This document shows positions 28,623 through 37,601 of a DNA stretch of 48,353 nucleotides, piece by piece (position 1 is the first letter of the stretch; every line of letters begins with the position of its first letter). The translations under genes and the position numbers were made by a program. This DNA is from Paracoccus sp. (in: a-proteobacteria) (GTDB taxonomy: Bacteria > Pseudomonadota > Alphaproteobacteria > Rhodobacterales > Rhodobacteraceae). The DNA is taken from contig JAUNTZ010000019.1 of assembly GCA_030538425.1 (NCBI GenBank), positions 1 through 48,353 of the forward strand, written 5' to 3'. The notes below the pieces were generated by a model. The model searched no databases. It had not been told where the DNA came from and worked only from the letters and a program-made list of their open reading frames with translations.

Positions 28623-29707
28623 GCGGCCCGCGCTATGCGCTGATTGCGGCAGGCGGCACCGGCGGACATATGTTCCCCGCGCAGGCTTTGGCTGAGGTGC
28701 TGCTGGCCGAGGGCTGGCGGGTCAGGCTCTCCACCGATGCGCGCGGCGCGCGCTATGCGGGCGGTTTCCCGCCAGAGGTCAGCCGCGAGATCGTGCGCGC
28801 CGCGACCACTGCGCGGGGCGGGGCGGTGGGCAAGCTGGCGGTGCCTTTCGTGATCGGCTCGGGCGTTTTTGCCGCGATGCGCAGCCTGCGGGCCGACCGG
28901 CCCGATGTGGTGGTGGGCTTTGGCGGCTATCCGACCATTCCCGCGCTGTCGGCGGCGGTCCTGCTGCGCATCCCGCGCATGATCCATGAACAGAACGGCG
29001 TGATGGGGCGGGTGAATGCGCTGTTTGCGCGGCGCGTTGATCAGGTCGCCTGCGGCACCTGGCCCACGACCCTGCCTGCGGGGATCGACGCCGTCCATAC
29101 CGGCAACCCGGTGCGGCAGGCCGTGCTCGACCGGGCGGGCGCAGCCTATCAGCCGCCGGGGGCGGGCGCGCTGAACCTTCTGGTGATCGGCGGCTCGCAA
29201 GGCGCGCGGGTTTTGTCCGATGTGATCCCCGCCGCCATCGCCGCACTGCCCGAGGAACTGCGCGCAAGGCTGCGCGTCAGCCATCAGGCCCGCGCCGAAG
29301 ACGACAGCCGCGTCCGTGACGCCTATGCGAGCGCGGGCATCGAGGCCGAGATTCAGCCCTTTTTCACCGATGTTCCCGAACGGATCGAGGCCGCGCATCT
29401 GGTCATCAGCCGTGCCGGGGCTTCATCCGTGGCAGACATCACCGCGATTGGCCGCCCCTCGATCCTGATCCCCTATGCGGCGGCTGCGGGCGATCACCAA
29501 TCGGCCAATGCGCGGGCTTTGGCCGATCACGGCGCGGCGATGGTTCTGCCCGAATCGGTGCTTGACGCAGCATCCGCCATGCGCGACATCGCTGCAATTC
29601 TGACCGACCCCGCCCGTGCCACCGGCATGGCCGAGGCCGCGCGGGAACTGGGCCGCCCCCATGCCGCGCGTCATCTTTACGACCTTGTGACGGAGCTTGC
29701 CGCATGA
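28619..29707 (+). CDS. murG: UDP-GlcNAc:undecaprenyl-pyrophosphoryl-MurNAc-pentapeptide GlcNAc transferase
   Basis: MurG makes lipid II from lipid I on the cytoplasmic face of the membrane. The 362-aa product has the first glycine-rich loop [17 protein letters not shown] (about 10-26). It also has [32 protein letters not shown] and the donor-binding [11 protein letters not shown] near the C-terminal part. It overlaps ftsW and murC by four bases each (ATGA), so translation is probably coupled through the three genes. Confidence 0.96.
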   Translation: MSGPRYALIAAGGTGGHMFPAQALAEVLLAEGWRVRLSTDARGARYAGGFPPEVSREIVRAATTARGGAVGKLAVPFVIGSGVFAAMRSLRADRPDVVVGFGGYPTIPALSAAVLLRIPRMIHEQNGVMGRVNALFARRVDQVACGTWPTTLPAGIDAVHTGNPVRQAVLDRAGAAYQPPGAGALNLLVIGGSQGARVLSDVIPAAIAALPEELRARLRVSHQARAEDDSRVRDAYASAGIEAEIQPFFTDVPERIEAAHLVISRAGASSVADITAIGRPSILIPYAAAAGDHQSANARALADHGAAMVLPESVLDAASAMRDIAAILTDPARATGMAEAARELGRPHAARHLYDLVTELAA

Positions 29708-31131
29708 ACGCAGCCACCAAACTGCCCGGAGAACTCGGGCCGATCCATTTCGTCGGAATCGGCGGTATCGGTATGTCTGGTATAGCCGAGGTGCTGATGA
29801 CTTTGGGCTACCACGTGCAGGGTTCGGATGCGAAGAAAAGCAAGATCACAGACCGGCTGGAATCCCTTGGCGCGGTGGTGTTCGAGGGGCAGCGGGCCGA
29901 GAATATCGGCGATGCGGGCGTGGTGGTGATCTCGACCGCGATCAAGAAGGGCAACCCGGAACTGGAAGAGGCCCGCCGCCGTGGCCTGCCCGTGGTGCGC
30001 CGCGCCGAGATGCTGGCCGAGCTGATGCGGCTGAAATCCAATGTCGCGATTGCGGGCACGCATGGCAAGACGACCACCACCACGATGGTCGCCACCCTGC
30101 TGGATGCGGGCGGGATTGACCCGACCGTCATCAATGGCGGTGTGATCCACGCTTATGGCTCGAACGCGCGGGCCGGTGCGGGCGAATGGATGGTCGTCGA
30201 GGCGGACGAATCCGATGGCAGCTTCAACCGCCTGCCCGCGACCATTGCCATCGTGACCAATATCGACCCCGAGCATATGGAGCATTGGGGGAGCTTTGAC
30301 GCGCTGCGTAAGGGTTTTCATGATTTCGTCTCGGGCATTCCTTTCTATGGGCTGGCGGTCTGCTGCACCGATCACCCCGAGGTTCAAGCCCTTGTCGGCC
30401 GCCTGACCGACCGCCGCGTTGTGACCTTCGGGTTCAACGCCCAGGCCGATATTCGCGCGATGAACCTGCGCTATGAAGACGGCATCGCGCATTTCGACAT
30501 CGCGCTTCAGGGTGAGGCGGCGCTGAACGACGGTGAGGTCCCGGTGATCGAGGGCTGCACCCTGCCCATGCCGGGCGACCATAACGTCTCGAACGCGCTT
30601 GCCGCCGTGGCGGTCGCCCGCCATCTGGGCATGAAGCGCGCCGAGATCCGCGAGGCTCTGGCCAAGTTCGGCGGCGTCGGGCGGCGCTTTACCCGCGTGG
30701 GTGAGGTGAATGGCGTCACGATTATCGACGATTACGGCCACCACCCGGTCGAGATCGCCGCCGTCCTGCGCGCCGCGCGTCAGGCGACCAAGGGCCGGGT
30801 GATCGCCGTTCATCAGCCCCATCGCTATTCGCGGCTGCACAGCCTGTTCGACGATTTCTGCACCTGTTTCAATGAGGCCGATGTGGTCGCCATCGCCGAG
30901 GTTTACGCCGCAGGCGAAGACCCGATCGAGGGCGCATCCCGCGACGATCTGGTCGCGGGCCTGATCGCCCACGGCCACCGTCACGCCCGCGCCGTGGTGG
31001 ATGAGGCCGATCTGGTCCGCCTTGTCCGCGAACAGGCGCGCCCGGGCGATATGGTCGTCTGCCTTGGCGCGGGCAATATCAGCGCATGGGCCAATGCGCT
31101 GCCCGAACGGCTGGGCGCCAAGGCGGCATAG
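29704..31131 (+). CDS. murC: UDP-N-acetylmuramate--L-alanine ligase
   Basis: MurC adds the first amino acid of the peptidoglycan stem peptide. The 475-aa product has the Rossmann start [16 protein letters not shown] (about 16-31), the ATP-binding P-loop GTHGKTTTT (about 118-126), [22 protein letters not shown], and the [10 protein letters not shown] and HQPHRYSRL motifs of Mur ligases. ATG 29704 overlaps the murG stop. Length is normal. Confidence 0.97.
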   Translation: MNAATKLPGELGPIHFVGIGGIGMSGIAEVLMTLGYHVQGSDAKKSKITDRLESLGAVVFEGQRAENIGDAGVVVISTAIKKGNPELEEARRRGLPVVRRAEMLAELMRLKSNVAIAGTHGKTTTTTMVATLLDAGGIDPTVINGGVIHAYGSNARAGAGEWMVVEADESDGSFNRLPATIAIVTNIDPEHMEHWGSFDALRKGFHDFVSGIPFYGLAVCCTDHPEVQALVGRLTDRRVVTFGFNAQADIRAMNLRYEDGIAHFDIALQGEAALNDGEVPVIEGCTLPMPGDHNVSNALAAVAVARHLGMKRAEIREALAKFGGVGRRFTRVGEVNGVTIIDDYGHHPVEIAAVLRAARQATKGRVIAVHQPHRYSRLHSLFDDFCTCFNEADVVAIAEVYAAGEDPIEGASRDDLVAGLIAHGHRHARAVVDEADLVRLVREQARPGDMVVCLGAGNISAWANALPERLGAKAA

Positions 31132-31153
31132 CGCGCGGGGGGAGGGGCTGGCA

Positions 31154-31591
31154 CTGGTCTATTTTCTGGCCTCAATCTGCATCCTGATCGGCGGGATCAT
31201 CGTCGCGCATAAAACAAACCCGCTTCGGCATCTGCGGCCTGTCTGGGTCTGGGCCGTGCTTGTCGCGCTGACCCTGTCGCCGCTCTGGTCGATGCGAACA
31301 GAGCTGGGTTTTCTGCCCCTGATCCTCGCCTATGGCTCGGTCCCCGCGCTGTTTTTGATGTTCGCCGCGCGGGGGGCTGCGGCACCTTGGCCGGTCGTGA
31401 TCTGGGTGGGTCTGCTGATATTTGCGGGCCTTGGCTTTCTCCTGCTGGATTATGCGCCGTCGCGCCAGATCATGGGCGATGCGGGCTATATGATCGGGCT
31501 GTGGTTGCACGCCGTTCCGATGCTGGTTGGTGTGACGGTGGGGATGGCGATGCGGATTATAGCCAAACCGGAATCTGCGCCCCGGGATTAA
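31154..31591 (+). CDS. Small multi-pass membrane protein between murC and murB, probable CTG start
   Basis: The product, about 145 aa, has four or five hydrophobic segments (YFLASICILIGGIIV; VWVWAVLVALTL; LPLILAYGSVPALFLMF; PVVIWVGLLIFAGLGFLLL; MIGLWLHAVPMLVGVTVGM) and a short C-terminal tail. The family is not recognised, though a small membrane-protein gene at this place is common in related clusters. No ATG, GTG or TTG lies near the expected N-terminus. GGAGG at 31141-31145 is followed eight bases later by CTG 31154, which gives a sensible first helix. The in-frame ATGs upstream lie inside murC. The sequence just after its stop looks like a decayed copy of its own 3' end. Confidence 0.7.
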   Translation: MVYFLASICILIGGIIVAHKTNPLRHLRPVWVWAVLVALTLSPLWSMRTELGFLPLILAYGSVPALFLMFAARGAAAPWPVVIWVGLLIFAGLGFLLLDYAPSRQIMGDAGYMIGLWLHAVPMLVGVTVGMAMRIIAKPESAPRD

Positions 31592-31776
31592 GCTCCGAGG
31601 CAGTGCGATTTTGGCTTCTGGGTTGAGCGGCGGTCATGCGGAAGCGGATATTCTGGGCTATGCGGAGGAGAATGGCACTTAGTGTTGCCACAAGCCCGGC
31701 TTGTGATGGATGCTGAGGCGTCGTCCCGAATGGCACTATTATCTCGACCCAACCAGAGCGATTGCCATGCGACTAA
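31592..31776 (+). repeat. Probable decayed copy of the 3' end of the preceding membrane-protein gene
   Basis: By eye, words line up with the gene at a nearly constant offset of 181-185 bases. GGGCGATGCGG (31474) matches GGGCTATGCGG (31655), ATGCG at 31452 matches 31636, and ATTATAGCCAAACCGGAA (31556) matches ATTATCTCGACCCAACCA (31738). The stop TAA at 31589-31591 corresponds to TAA 31774-31776. The copy has small gaps and no usable frame. A still weaker third copy may begin at 31777, with ATGCGG again at 31827. The call needs a computed alignment. Confidence 0.5.
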
Positions 31777-31896
31777 AAACGATAAGCACCGCGTTAGCTC
31801 TGCGTTTTCAAGGACTGTGCCAGCTAATGCGGATCGGGCGACCAGAATGTTTAACGATCTGAATGTCTCGAACATAACCGTGAGGGTGGTGCCAGA

Positions 31897-32166
31897 ATGA
31901 CAGTTTCACTAGAACACGCATTGGCGGGAACGCTTGCCGAAGTCTTGTTTCAGCTGGAAACCGCTGATGGCTCGCAGATAAACAGCGATTTTGCTGTGGC
32001 TTTGATGGAATCTGTCGGCGCATCCCTTCAGCAGATTGAAGGCTTTGAGTTGGCAAGGTTCACAGCGATCATCCGAGAAATGGCGGGAGCAGATGTCAGC
32101 GATGCTCAACGCCAGTATTTATCAGATTTTTTCGACAATTTTGGCTTATCTGGCGGCTTGGCATAA
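31897..32166 (+). CDS. Hypothetical 89-aa protein in a low-GC patch
   Basis: The frame begins MTVSLEHALAGTLAEVLFQL and is predicted mostly helical and acidic, without a signal peptide or membrane segment. Codon use is clearly less GC-rich than in the flanking mur genes, suggesting acquired DNA. I do not recognise the family. Its size and acidity would suit an immunity protein or antitoxin, but there is no recognisable toxin beside it. No strong Shine-Dalgarno is evident before ATG 31897, so it may not be expressed. Confidence 0.45.
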   Translation: MTVSLEHALAGTLAEVLFQLETADGSQINSDFAVALMESVGASLQQIEGFELARFTAIIREMAGADVSDAQRQYLSDFFDNFGLSGGLA

Positions 32167-32169
32167 TCC

Positions 32170-32520
32170 TCAATCCCCAGCTTCCTCGCTCTGATACCGC
32201 GGCATTCTGATCGGACATAGGTATCCGCCTGATATGTTCTGGATTGGAGTGGCAATCCCTGCGCCTTCGCGCCAGAATGGGTGGGCATCTTTTAGGATGA
32301 ACTGGATTGCGTCTTGGAGCCCCCGTAAGGCAGAGTTCCATCCCAACCAACCCGAAACCCACGCCTCCCAACCACTGCCCGCGCCATTGTAGATTGGGAT
32401 TCCACCCCACCACTCGCACGACCTCAAAACCGCACCAACTTGTGCAAATGTTGCGCGGTCTTTCCCCGCATATGCTGGTCGCTGTGCTGTCACGCCTTCG
32501 CTTGATGCGCGAACCTGCGC
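32170..32520 (-). pseudogene. Possible truncated gene fragment, minus strand
   Basis: In this minus-strand frame about 110 residues look protein-like: ATFAQVGAVLRSCEWWGGIP, then YNGAGSGWEAWVSGWLGW and LQDAIQFILKDAHPFWREGAG, ending at TGA 32172-32170. The codons are AT-richer at third positions than in the neighbours. There is no start codon for this part; the frame simply continues into sequence antisense to murB. It is most likely the C-terminal remnant of an acquired gene. The rest of 32167-32580 holds no other gene; the murB ribosome-binding site AGAGGA is at its right end. Confidence 0.35.
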
Positions 32521-32580
32521 AAGCTGGCATTGCGCGCAGAACCGGGGGCGGGTATCAGGTCGGGTTAAGAGGATGTTGCC

Positions 32581-33501
32581 ATGATCCAGATGCCACAAAC
32601 GCGCGGAACTCTGACCCCCGACCGCCCGCTTGACGGCCTCACATGGCTGCGCGTTGGCGGGCCTGCGGATTGGCTGTTTCAGCCCGCCGATGCCGAGGAT
32701 CTGGCCGCGTTCCTGCGCGATTTGCCGCCCGAGATTCCGGTCTTCGCCATGGGCGTGGGCAGCAACCTGATCGTGCGCGATGGCGGGATTCGGGGCGTGG
32801 TGATCCGGCTGGGGCGCGGTTTTAACCAGATCTCGATCGAGGGTCAGACCGTCGCCGCAGGGGCCGCCGCGCTTGATGCCCATGTCGCGCGCCGCGCGGC
32901 TGAGGCGGGGCTGGACCTGACATTTCTGCGCACCATTCCGGGCAGTATCGGCGGCGCGGTGGCGATGAATGCGGGCTGTTACGGAGCCTATGTCGCGGAT
33001 CATCTGATCGACGTGACTGCCATCACCCGCGACGGGCGGAGGGTCACGCTGACCCCGGACGAACTGCACTTTGCCTATCGCCATGCCGAGATTCCCTCGG
33101 GCGCCGTGCTGACCGGCGCGCGGTTCCGAGCCGAGCCGGGCGACTCCACAGCGCTTGCCGCGAAGATGGAGGATCAACTCGCCCGCCGTGACGCCACCCA
33201 GCCGACCCGTGAGCGCAGCGCGGGTTCCACCTTTCGCAATCCGGCGGGGTTTTCCTCGACCGGGCGGGCGGATGATGTCCATGACCTCAAGGCGTGGAAG
33301 CTGATCGAGGATGCGGGCCTGCGCGGCTATCGCCATGGCGGGGCGCAGATGTCGGAAAAGCACCCGAATTTTCTGCTTAACGCCGATGGCGCGACCGCTG
33401 CCGAGCTGGAAGCCTTGGGCGAGATCGTCCGCGACCGCGTGCGCGAAACTTCGGGGCATGAGCTGCAATGGGAAGTGATCCGCATCGGTGATCCGGCCTG
33501 A
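32581..33501 (+). CDS. murB: UDP-N-acetylenolpyruvoylglucosamine reductase
   Basis: MurB is the FAD enzyme that reduces UDP-GlcNAc-enolpyruvate to UDP-MurNAc. The 306-aa product has the FAD-binding PCMH-type core. [20 protein letters not shown] (about 56-75) is followed by [20 protein letters not shown] (about 118-137) and the catalytic SAGSTFRNP (about 214-222), whose Ser donates a proton. The C-terminus has [11 protein letters not shown] 32581 follows AGAGGATGTT. It is separated from the murC block by about 990 bases of unusual sequence, so it probably needs its own promoter. Confidence 0.96.
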   Translation: MIQMPQTRGTLTPDRPLDGLTWLRVGGPADWLFQPADAEDLAAFLRDLPPEIPVFAMGVGSNLIVRDGGIRGVVIRLGRGFNQISIEGQTVAAGAAALDAHVARRAAEAGLDLTFLRTIPGSIGGAVAMNAGCYGAYVADHLIDVTAITRDGRRVTLTPDELHFAYRHAEIPSGAVLTGARFRAEPGDSTALAAKMEDQLARRDATQPTRERSAGSTFRNPAGFSSTGRADDVHDLKAWKLIEDAGLRGYRHGGAQMSEKHPNFLLNADGATAAELEALGEIVRDRVRETSGHELQWEVIRIGDPA

Positions 33502-33751
33502 GCGGCGGGTAGGGCGTCTCGCGCAATGTGGCGATGTCACCGCGAAGGTGCCCGCCTTGCTCGATGCGCATTCCGCCGGGTGGGGTGTTCCGTGCGCTAT
33601 GGTGACGTGGCTGTTGGCGGCGCGGGGGGCACCAAGGGCGTTGATCTGAGGTCACGTCGGCACGCTTGCCAATCTGTCATCGGGCTGTATCAATTCCGGC
33701 ATAGTCAGATCGGACAGTGCCGTTCCGCCCTAGAAAACAGAGGTTTCCGCC
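33502..33751 (+). other. Intergenic stretch after murB
   Basis: About 250 bases without a credible gene. Short open frames exist but are Arg/Cys-rich and look accidental. I looked for a decayed copy of the murB 3' end here and found only scattered matches. It should contain the promoter for the glycosyltransferase/epimerase pair. Confidence 0.35.
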
Positions 33752-33799
33752 ATGCCCGCTCTCGCCCTTGACCATATCAATCGGCCCGCCCATGGCTGA
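33752..33799 (+). other. Fifteen-codon upstream ORF overlapping the glycosyltransferase start
   Basis: ATG 33752 reads MPALALDHINRPAHG and stops at TGA 33797-33799, overlapping the glycosyltransferase start ATG 33792 in another frame. Purine-rich AACAGAGG precedes it, so ribosomes could load here and re-initiate at the next gene. It could be a leader peptide or simply a remnant of a lost gene's N-terminus. Confidence 0.25.
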
Positions 33800-34622
33800 G
33801 GGGCTTTATGCCGACCGCGCGGCGGCAAGCGACCGCGCCTATGTCACGCTTGTCACCAATGACGATTACGCGCTTGGCGCTCTGGCCTTGGTTAACTCGA
33901 TCAAGGCGACAGGCAGCGAGGCCGATTGCGCGGTGCTGCATACCGGCGCGCCGGGGGCCGAGGGCTTGCAGCGGCTGGCGCAGGCCGGGGCGCGTCTGGT
34001 GGAAACGGAGTTGCTTCCGACCTCGGACGCGTTCAACGCTGCCCATGCGCGCGATGCTCTGCATGGCCGCGCGCCGTTTACCAAGGGTGGCAAGCCCGTT
34101 TTTCACACGCCTCTGGACAATTTCGCCAAGCTGCGGCTGTGGCAGCTGGACTATCAATCGGTTGTCTTCATCGACGCCGATGCGGTGATGCTGCGCAATT
34201 GCGACCAGCTGTTCGGCTATCCTGAGTTCTGCGCCGCCCCGAATGTTTATGAAAGCCTTGCGGATTTTCATCGGCTCAATTCCGGCGTGTTCACAGCGCG
34301 GCCCGACCCCGCGACTTTTGACGCGATGCTGGCGCGGCTGGATGTGCCGGGCGCGTTCTGGCGCCGCACCGATCAAAGCTTCTTGCAGGATTATTTTCCT
34401 GACTGGCACGGGCTGCCGGTCTTCTACAACATGCTGCAATATGTGTGGTTCAACCTGCCTGAACTGTGGTCGTGGGAGGCGATTCATATCCTGCATTATC
34501 AATATGAAAAGCCCTGGCAGGACCATGACAAGGCGGACCGGTTGCGTCCGCTGATCGAGCTGTGGCGCGGTTTTGCGGGGCTTGGGCCACGGCTTGATCC
34601 GGCCCGTATGGCCCCGCCATGA
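33792..34622 (+). CDS. Glycosyltransferase family 8 protein (galactinol synthase / glycogenin type)
   Basis: The 276-aa product is a retaining GT-A glycosyltransferase. It begins with the nucleotide-sugar-binding strand AYVTLVTNDDYALGALAL (about 17-34). The metal-binding DxD motif is FIDADAVMLRN (about 126-136), followed by LNSGVF, DQSFLQDYF and the C-terminal HILHYQYEKPW, whose His is a likely second metal ligand. Sugar and acceptor unknown. It lies between murB and ddl, where related wall clusters usually have no such gene, and is followed 7 bases later by an epimerase-like gene. Together they suggest a small surface-sugar or storage-sugar function placed inside the cluster. Confidence 0.88.
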   Translation: MAEGLYADRAAASDRAYVTLVTNDDYALGALALVNSIKATGSEADCAVLHTGAPGAEGLQRLAQAGARLVETELLPTSDAFNAAHARDALHGRAPFTKGGKPVFHTPLDNFAKLRLWQLDYQSVVFIDADAVMLRNCDQLFGYPEFCAAPNVYESLADFHRLNSGVFTARPDPATFDAMLARLDVPGAFWRRTDQSFLQDYFPDWHGLPVFYNMLQYVWFNLPELWSWEAIHILHYQYEKPWQDHDKADRLRPLIELWRGFAGLGPRLDPARMAPP

Positions 34623-34629
34623 GGGCGCT

Positions 34630-35448
34630 ATGAGACTGGCGCTGACCGGCGCGACGGGCTTCGTGGGCCGGTTCATTCTGGCCGAGGCGCAGGCGGCGGG
34701 CGATGCGGTCACGGCGCTGACTCGTCGCGCGCCCGAGGGGGTGGATCATCGCCCCTATGATCTGGCCGGACCGCCGCCGGATCTGTCGGGCTTTGATGCG
34801 CTGATCCATTGCGGTTTCGCCCATGTTGCAGGGCGCTATCGCGGCGGCGAGGGGGACGACCCGCAGGGCTTTGCCGCGCGCAATCTGGACGGCTCGGTGG
34901 CGCTGTTTGAGGTCGCCGTGCGGGCGGGGGCGCGGGTGGTGTTTATATCGTCGCGCGCGGTCTATGACGGGCTGGGCGGGGTTTTGCGCGAGGATATGGA
35001 CTGCGCGCCAACCAGCCTTTACGGGCAGGTCAAGCTGGCGGCAGAGCGCGCCTTGCCGCGCGACGCCATGATCCTGCGGGCGACGGGCGTTTATGGCGCG
35101 GGGGCGGGGCATAAATGGGAGCCGCTTTTTCGCGACTTTGCCGATGGGCGCAGGGTTGCGCCCCGCGCGGGGACTGAACTTCATGGCGCGGATCTGGCGG
35201 CGGCGGTGCGGCTGGGTCTGCGCGGCGCGGCGGGGGTGTTCAACGCCTCGGACCTGATGCTGGACCGGCGCGATTTGCTGACCGAATGGGCGGCGATTGC
35301 GGAACAGGGCGGCCCGCTGCCCGACCGCGCGGAAACCCTGCCGGCCGAGATGGACTGCAGCCGTCTGCGCGCGCTTGGCTGGCGCCCCGGCGGGGTGGCG
35401 CGCCTGCGGGAGACGTTGCGCGAGATGGCGGATCTCCGCGCGGGTTGA
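34630..35448 (+). CDS. NAD-dependent epimerase/dehydratase family protein
   Basis: A 272-aa extended-SDR protein. The Rossmann motif TGATGFVGRFI is at 6-16. The active-site region shows FISSRAVYDG in place of the usual S-x-VYG, then TSLYGQVKLAAE with the YxxxK pair (Tyr-Gly-Gln-Val-Lys), and LRATGVYGAG. ATG 34630 is chosen because the Rossmann fold starts there. The substrate is probably a nucleotide sugar, inferred from the glycosyltransferase 7 bases upstream, with which it most likely forms an operon. Confidence 0.9.
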   Translation: MRLALTGATGFVGRFILAEAQAAGDAVTALTRRAPEGVDHRPYDLAGPPPDLSGFDALIHCGFAHVAGRYRGGEGDDPQGFAARNLDGSVALFEVAVRAGARVVFISSRAVYDGLGGVLREDMDCAPTSLYGQVKLAAERALPRDAMILRATGVYGAGAGHKWEPLFRDFADGRRVAPRAGTELHGADLAAAVRLGLRGAAGVFNASDLMLDRRDLLTEWAAIAEQGGPLPDRAETLPAEMDCSRLRALGWRPGGVARLRETLREMADLRAG

Positions 35449-35534
35449 GCGGGCGGGTGCCTCCGGCGGGGATATTTGTGGACAAAAGACAAGGCCGCGC
35501 GGCCTGCTTCTTCTGTGCGCAAATACTCCGGGGT

Positions 35535-35551
35535 CCGGGGCGGCGCCCCGG
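35535..35551 (+). terminator. Hairpin after the epimerase gene
   Basis: A 7-bp CCGGGGC/GCCCCGG stem with a 3-base loop lies 87 bases after the epimerase stop, in the 249-base gap before ddl. There is no T-run directly after it. The rest of the gap should hold the ddl promoter; no gene was seen. Confidence 0.35.
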
Positions 35552-35697
35552 TTCTGCGCCGTTAACCCTTTTCCCGCCGATCGCGTCACTTCGCCCCTTC
35601 CCAGATTCGCTGTGATTCGCTACACTTGGCCGACAAAGGTGATCCGGGCGAACCCGGACGCAGGCAAAAGCCCGGCAAACGGGCGGAAAAGGCAAAA

Positions 35698-36621
35698 ATG
35701 GCGGGCGAGTCGAGCAGGACAGCCCCGAAAGTCGCGGTCCTCATGGGCGGACCCTCGGCCGAGCGCGAGGTGTCCTTGTCCACGGGCAGTGAATGCGCAA
35801 AGGCGCTGCGGCAGGCGGGCTATGAGGTTGTCGAGATCGACGCGGGGCAGGATCTGCCCGCGCGGCTGGCCGATGCCGCGCCCGATGTCGTGTTCAACGC
35901 GCTGCATGGCCGGTTCGGCGAGGATGGCTGCGTGCAGGGGATGCTGGAATGGCTGGGCCTGCCCTATACCCATTCGGGCGTGATGGCCTCGGCCATGGCG
36001 ATGGACAAGACCCGGACCAAGCAGATCTACCGTGAGGCCGGGCTGCCCGTCGCCGATAGCGTGATCGTCCCGCGTGACGTGGCCTGTGCCAGCCACGTGC
36101 TGCCGCCGCCCTATGTGGTCAAGCCCAATGCCGAGGGCTCCAGCGTGGGCATCTATCTGGTGCATGAGGCCGCCAATGGCCCGCCGCAGCTGCCTGACAG
36201 CATGCCCGCGCAGGTGATGGTCGAGACCTATGTGCCGGGGCGTGAGCTGACCACCGCCGTTATGGGCGACCGTGCGCTTGGCGTGACCGAGATCGTCACC
36301 GAGGGCTGGTATGATTACGACGCCAAATACAAGGTGGGCGGCTCGCGCCATGTGATCCCCGCCGAATTGCCGCCCGAGATCACCGAGGCCTGCCTTGATT
36401 ACGCCCTGCGCGCGCATCGGGCGCTGGGCTGCACGGGACTGAGCCGAACTGATTTCCGTTGGGACGACCGACGCGGGCTGGCGGGGCTGGTCCTGCTGGA
36501 AACCAACACCCAGCCCGGTATGACGCCCACCTCGCTGGCACCCGAACAGGCGGCTTATGCGGGCATCAGCTTTCCCGAACTGTGCCGCTGGCTGGTTGAG
36601 GATGCGCTATGCAGGGGCTGA
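35698..36621 (+). CDS. ddl: D-alanine--D-alanine ligase
   Basis: Ddl makes the D-Ala-D-Ala dipeptide for the peptidoglycan stem. The 307-aa ATP-grasp enzyme shows [19 protein letters not shown] (about 12-30), [19 protein letters not shown] (about 64-82) and [17 protein letters not shown] (about 138-154). Its C-terminus has the metal-binding [16 protein letters not shown] 35698 lies after GCGGAAAAGGCAAAA. The frame is open to 35626, but that leader is basic and not family-like. The stop lies 13 bases inside ftsQ. Confidence 0.96.
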   Translation: MAGESSRTAPKVAVLMGGPSAEREVSLSTGSECAKALRQAGYEVVEIDAGQDLPARLADAAPDVVFNALHGRFGEDGCVQGMLEWLGLPYTHSGVMASAMAMDKTRTKQIYREAGLPVADSVIVPRDVACASHVLPPPYVVKPNAEGSSVGIYLVHEAANGPPQLPDSMPAQVMVETYVPGRELTTAVMGDRALGVTEIVTEGWYDYDAKYKVGGSRHVIPAELPPEITEACLDYALRAHRALGCTGLSRTDFRWDDRRGLAGLVLLETNTQPGMTPTSLAPEQAAYAGISFPELCRWLVEDALCRG

Positions 36622-37589
36622 ACCACGATTCCCGGCCCGGCTTTTCGCCGCAGCCCACGCCGCCGCGCAAGGGCTGGGCGCGTCCGCAGGCGGGGCCGGG
36701 CCGTCCGCGCCGCGACCCCGCGCCCTCGCGGCTGGCTTACCGGCTCAACCGGCTGTGGCTGCGCCCGCGTGTGCGCAGGCTGGTGCGGGTCGGCCTGCCG
36801 GTTTTTGTCATTGCGCTGATCGTGCTGACCTGGGCCTCGGATGATGCGCGCCGGGCCGGGGTCTCGGGCCGGGTCAATGGCATTGTCGAGCAGATCCAGA
36901 ACCGTGAGCAGTTCCAGGTCCACCTGATGACCATCGAAGGCGCGTCCGAGCCGGTGGACCGCGCGCTGAGGGCGCTTTTGCCGGTCGATCTGCCCGCATC
37001 CAGCTTTGATATCGACCTTGAATCGCTGCGCCGCGACATTCTGGGCCTTGATGCTGTGCGTGAGGTGGATTTGCGCATCCGCCCCGGCGGGGTGCTGTTC
37101 GCCCGAGTGACAGAGCGCGAGCCGGTGCTGCTGTGGCGTCATGCGCGCGGCATCGACCTGCTGGACGGCGAGGGCCACCGGATCACCTCGATCATGTCGC
37201 GCGAGATGCGCCCCGAACTGCCGCTGATCGCGGGCGAGGGCGGCAACCGCGCCGCCGCCGAGGCGATGGAGCTGTTCCGCGCCGCCGAGCCGGTCATCGG
37301 GCGGGTGCGCGGGCTGCAAAGGATGGGTGAGCGGCGCTGGGATGTCATCCTTGATCGCGGTCAGCGCATCATGCTGCCCGCCGATGAGCCCGTCGCGGCG
37401 CTGGAGCGGGCTTTGGCACTGGATACCGCGCAGCACATGCTGGCCCGCAATATCACCGTTGTGGATATGCGCGATGCGGCCCGGCCCGTGGTGCGCATGG
37501 GGCTGGATGCGCGCAATCAGATCAGGCGGGCGCGGGGTCAGCCGGAACTGGGCCTTGACGGGCGGCCGGTCGATCAGGGGCAAGGATAA
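36609..37589 (+). CDS. ftsQ: Cell division protein FtsQ
   Basis: FtsQ links the early and late division proteins. The 326-aa product has a long basic, Pro-rich cytoplasmic N-terminus (about 1-55). One membrane helix follows (about 60-77, [14 protein letters not shown]), then a periplasmic POTRA domain ([12 protein letters not shown] and following) and the beta domain. ATG 36609 overlaps the ddl end by 13 bases, giving translational coupling. It precedes ftsA by 12 bases. Confidence 0.94.
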   Translation: MQGLNHDSRPGFSPQPTPPRKGWARPQAGPGRPRRDPAPSRLAYRLNRLWLRPRVRRLVRVGLPVFVIALIVLTWASDDARRAGVSGRVNGIVEQIQNREQFQVHLMTIEGASEPVDRALRALLPVDLPASSFDIDLESLRRDILGLDAVREVDLRIRPGGVLFARVTEREPVLLWRHARGIDLLDGEGHRITSIMSREMRPELPLIAGEGGNRAAAEAMELFRAAEPVIGRVRGLQRMGERRWDVILDRGQRIMLPADEPVAALERALALDTAQHMLARNITVVDMRDAARPVVRMGLDARNQIRRARGQPELGLDGRPVDQGQG

Positions 37590-37601
37590 GGGGGCAGGGT
37601 G

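Noticed and set aside
31897-32520. A toxin-antitoxin or toxin-immunity pair in the low-GC patch
   Set aside because: The two frames converge rather than form an operon, the minus-strand one has no start, and neither shows a recognisable toxin or antitoxin motif.
33502-33650. A decayed copy of the murB 3' end like those behind the M20 gene and recN
   Set aside because: A few words such as GCCTTG and an ending CTGA can be lined up, but the spacing drifts and identity looks close to chance.
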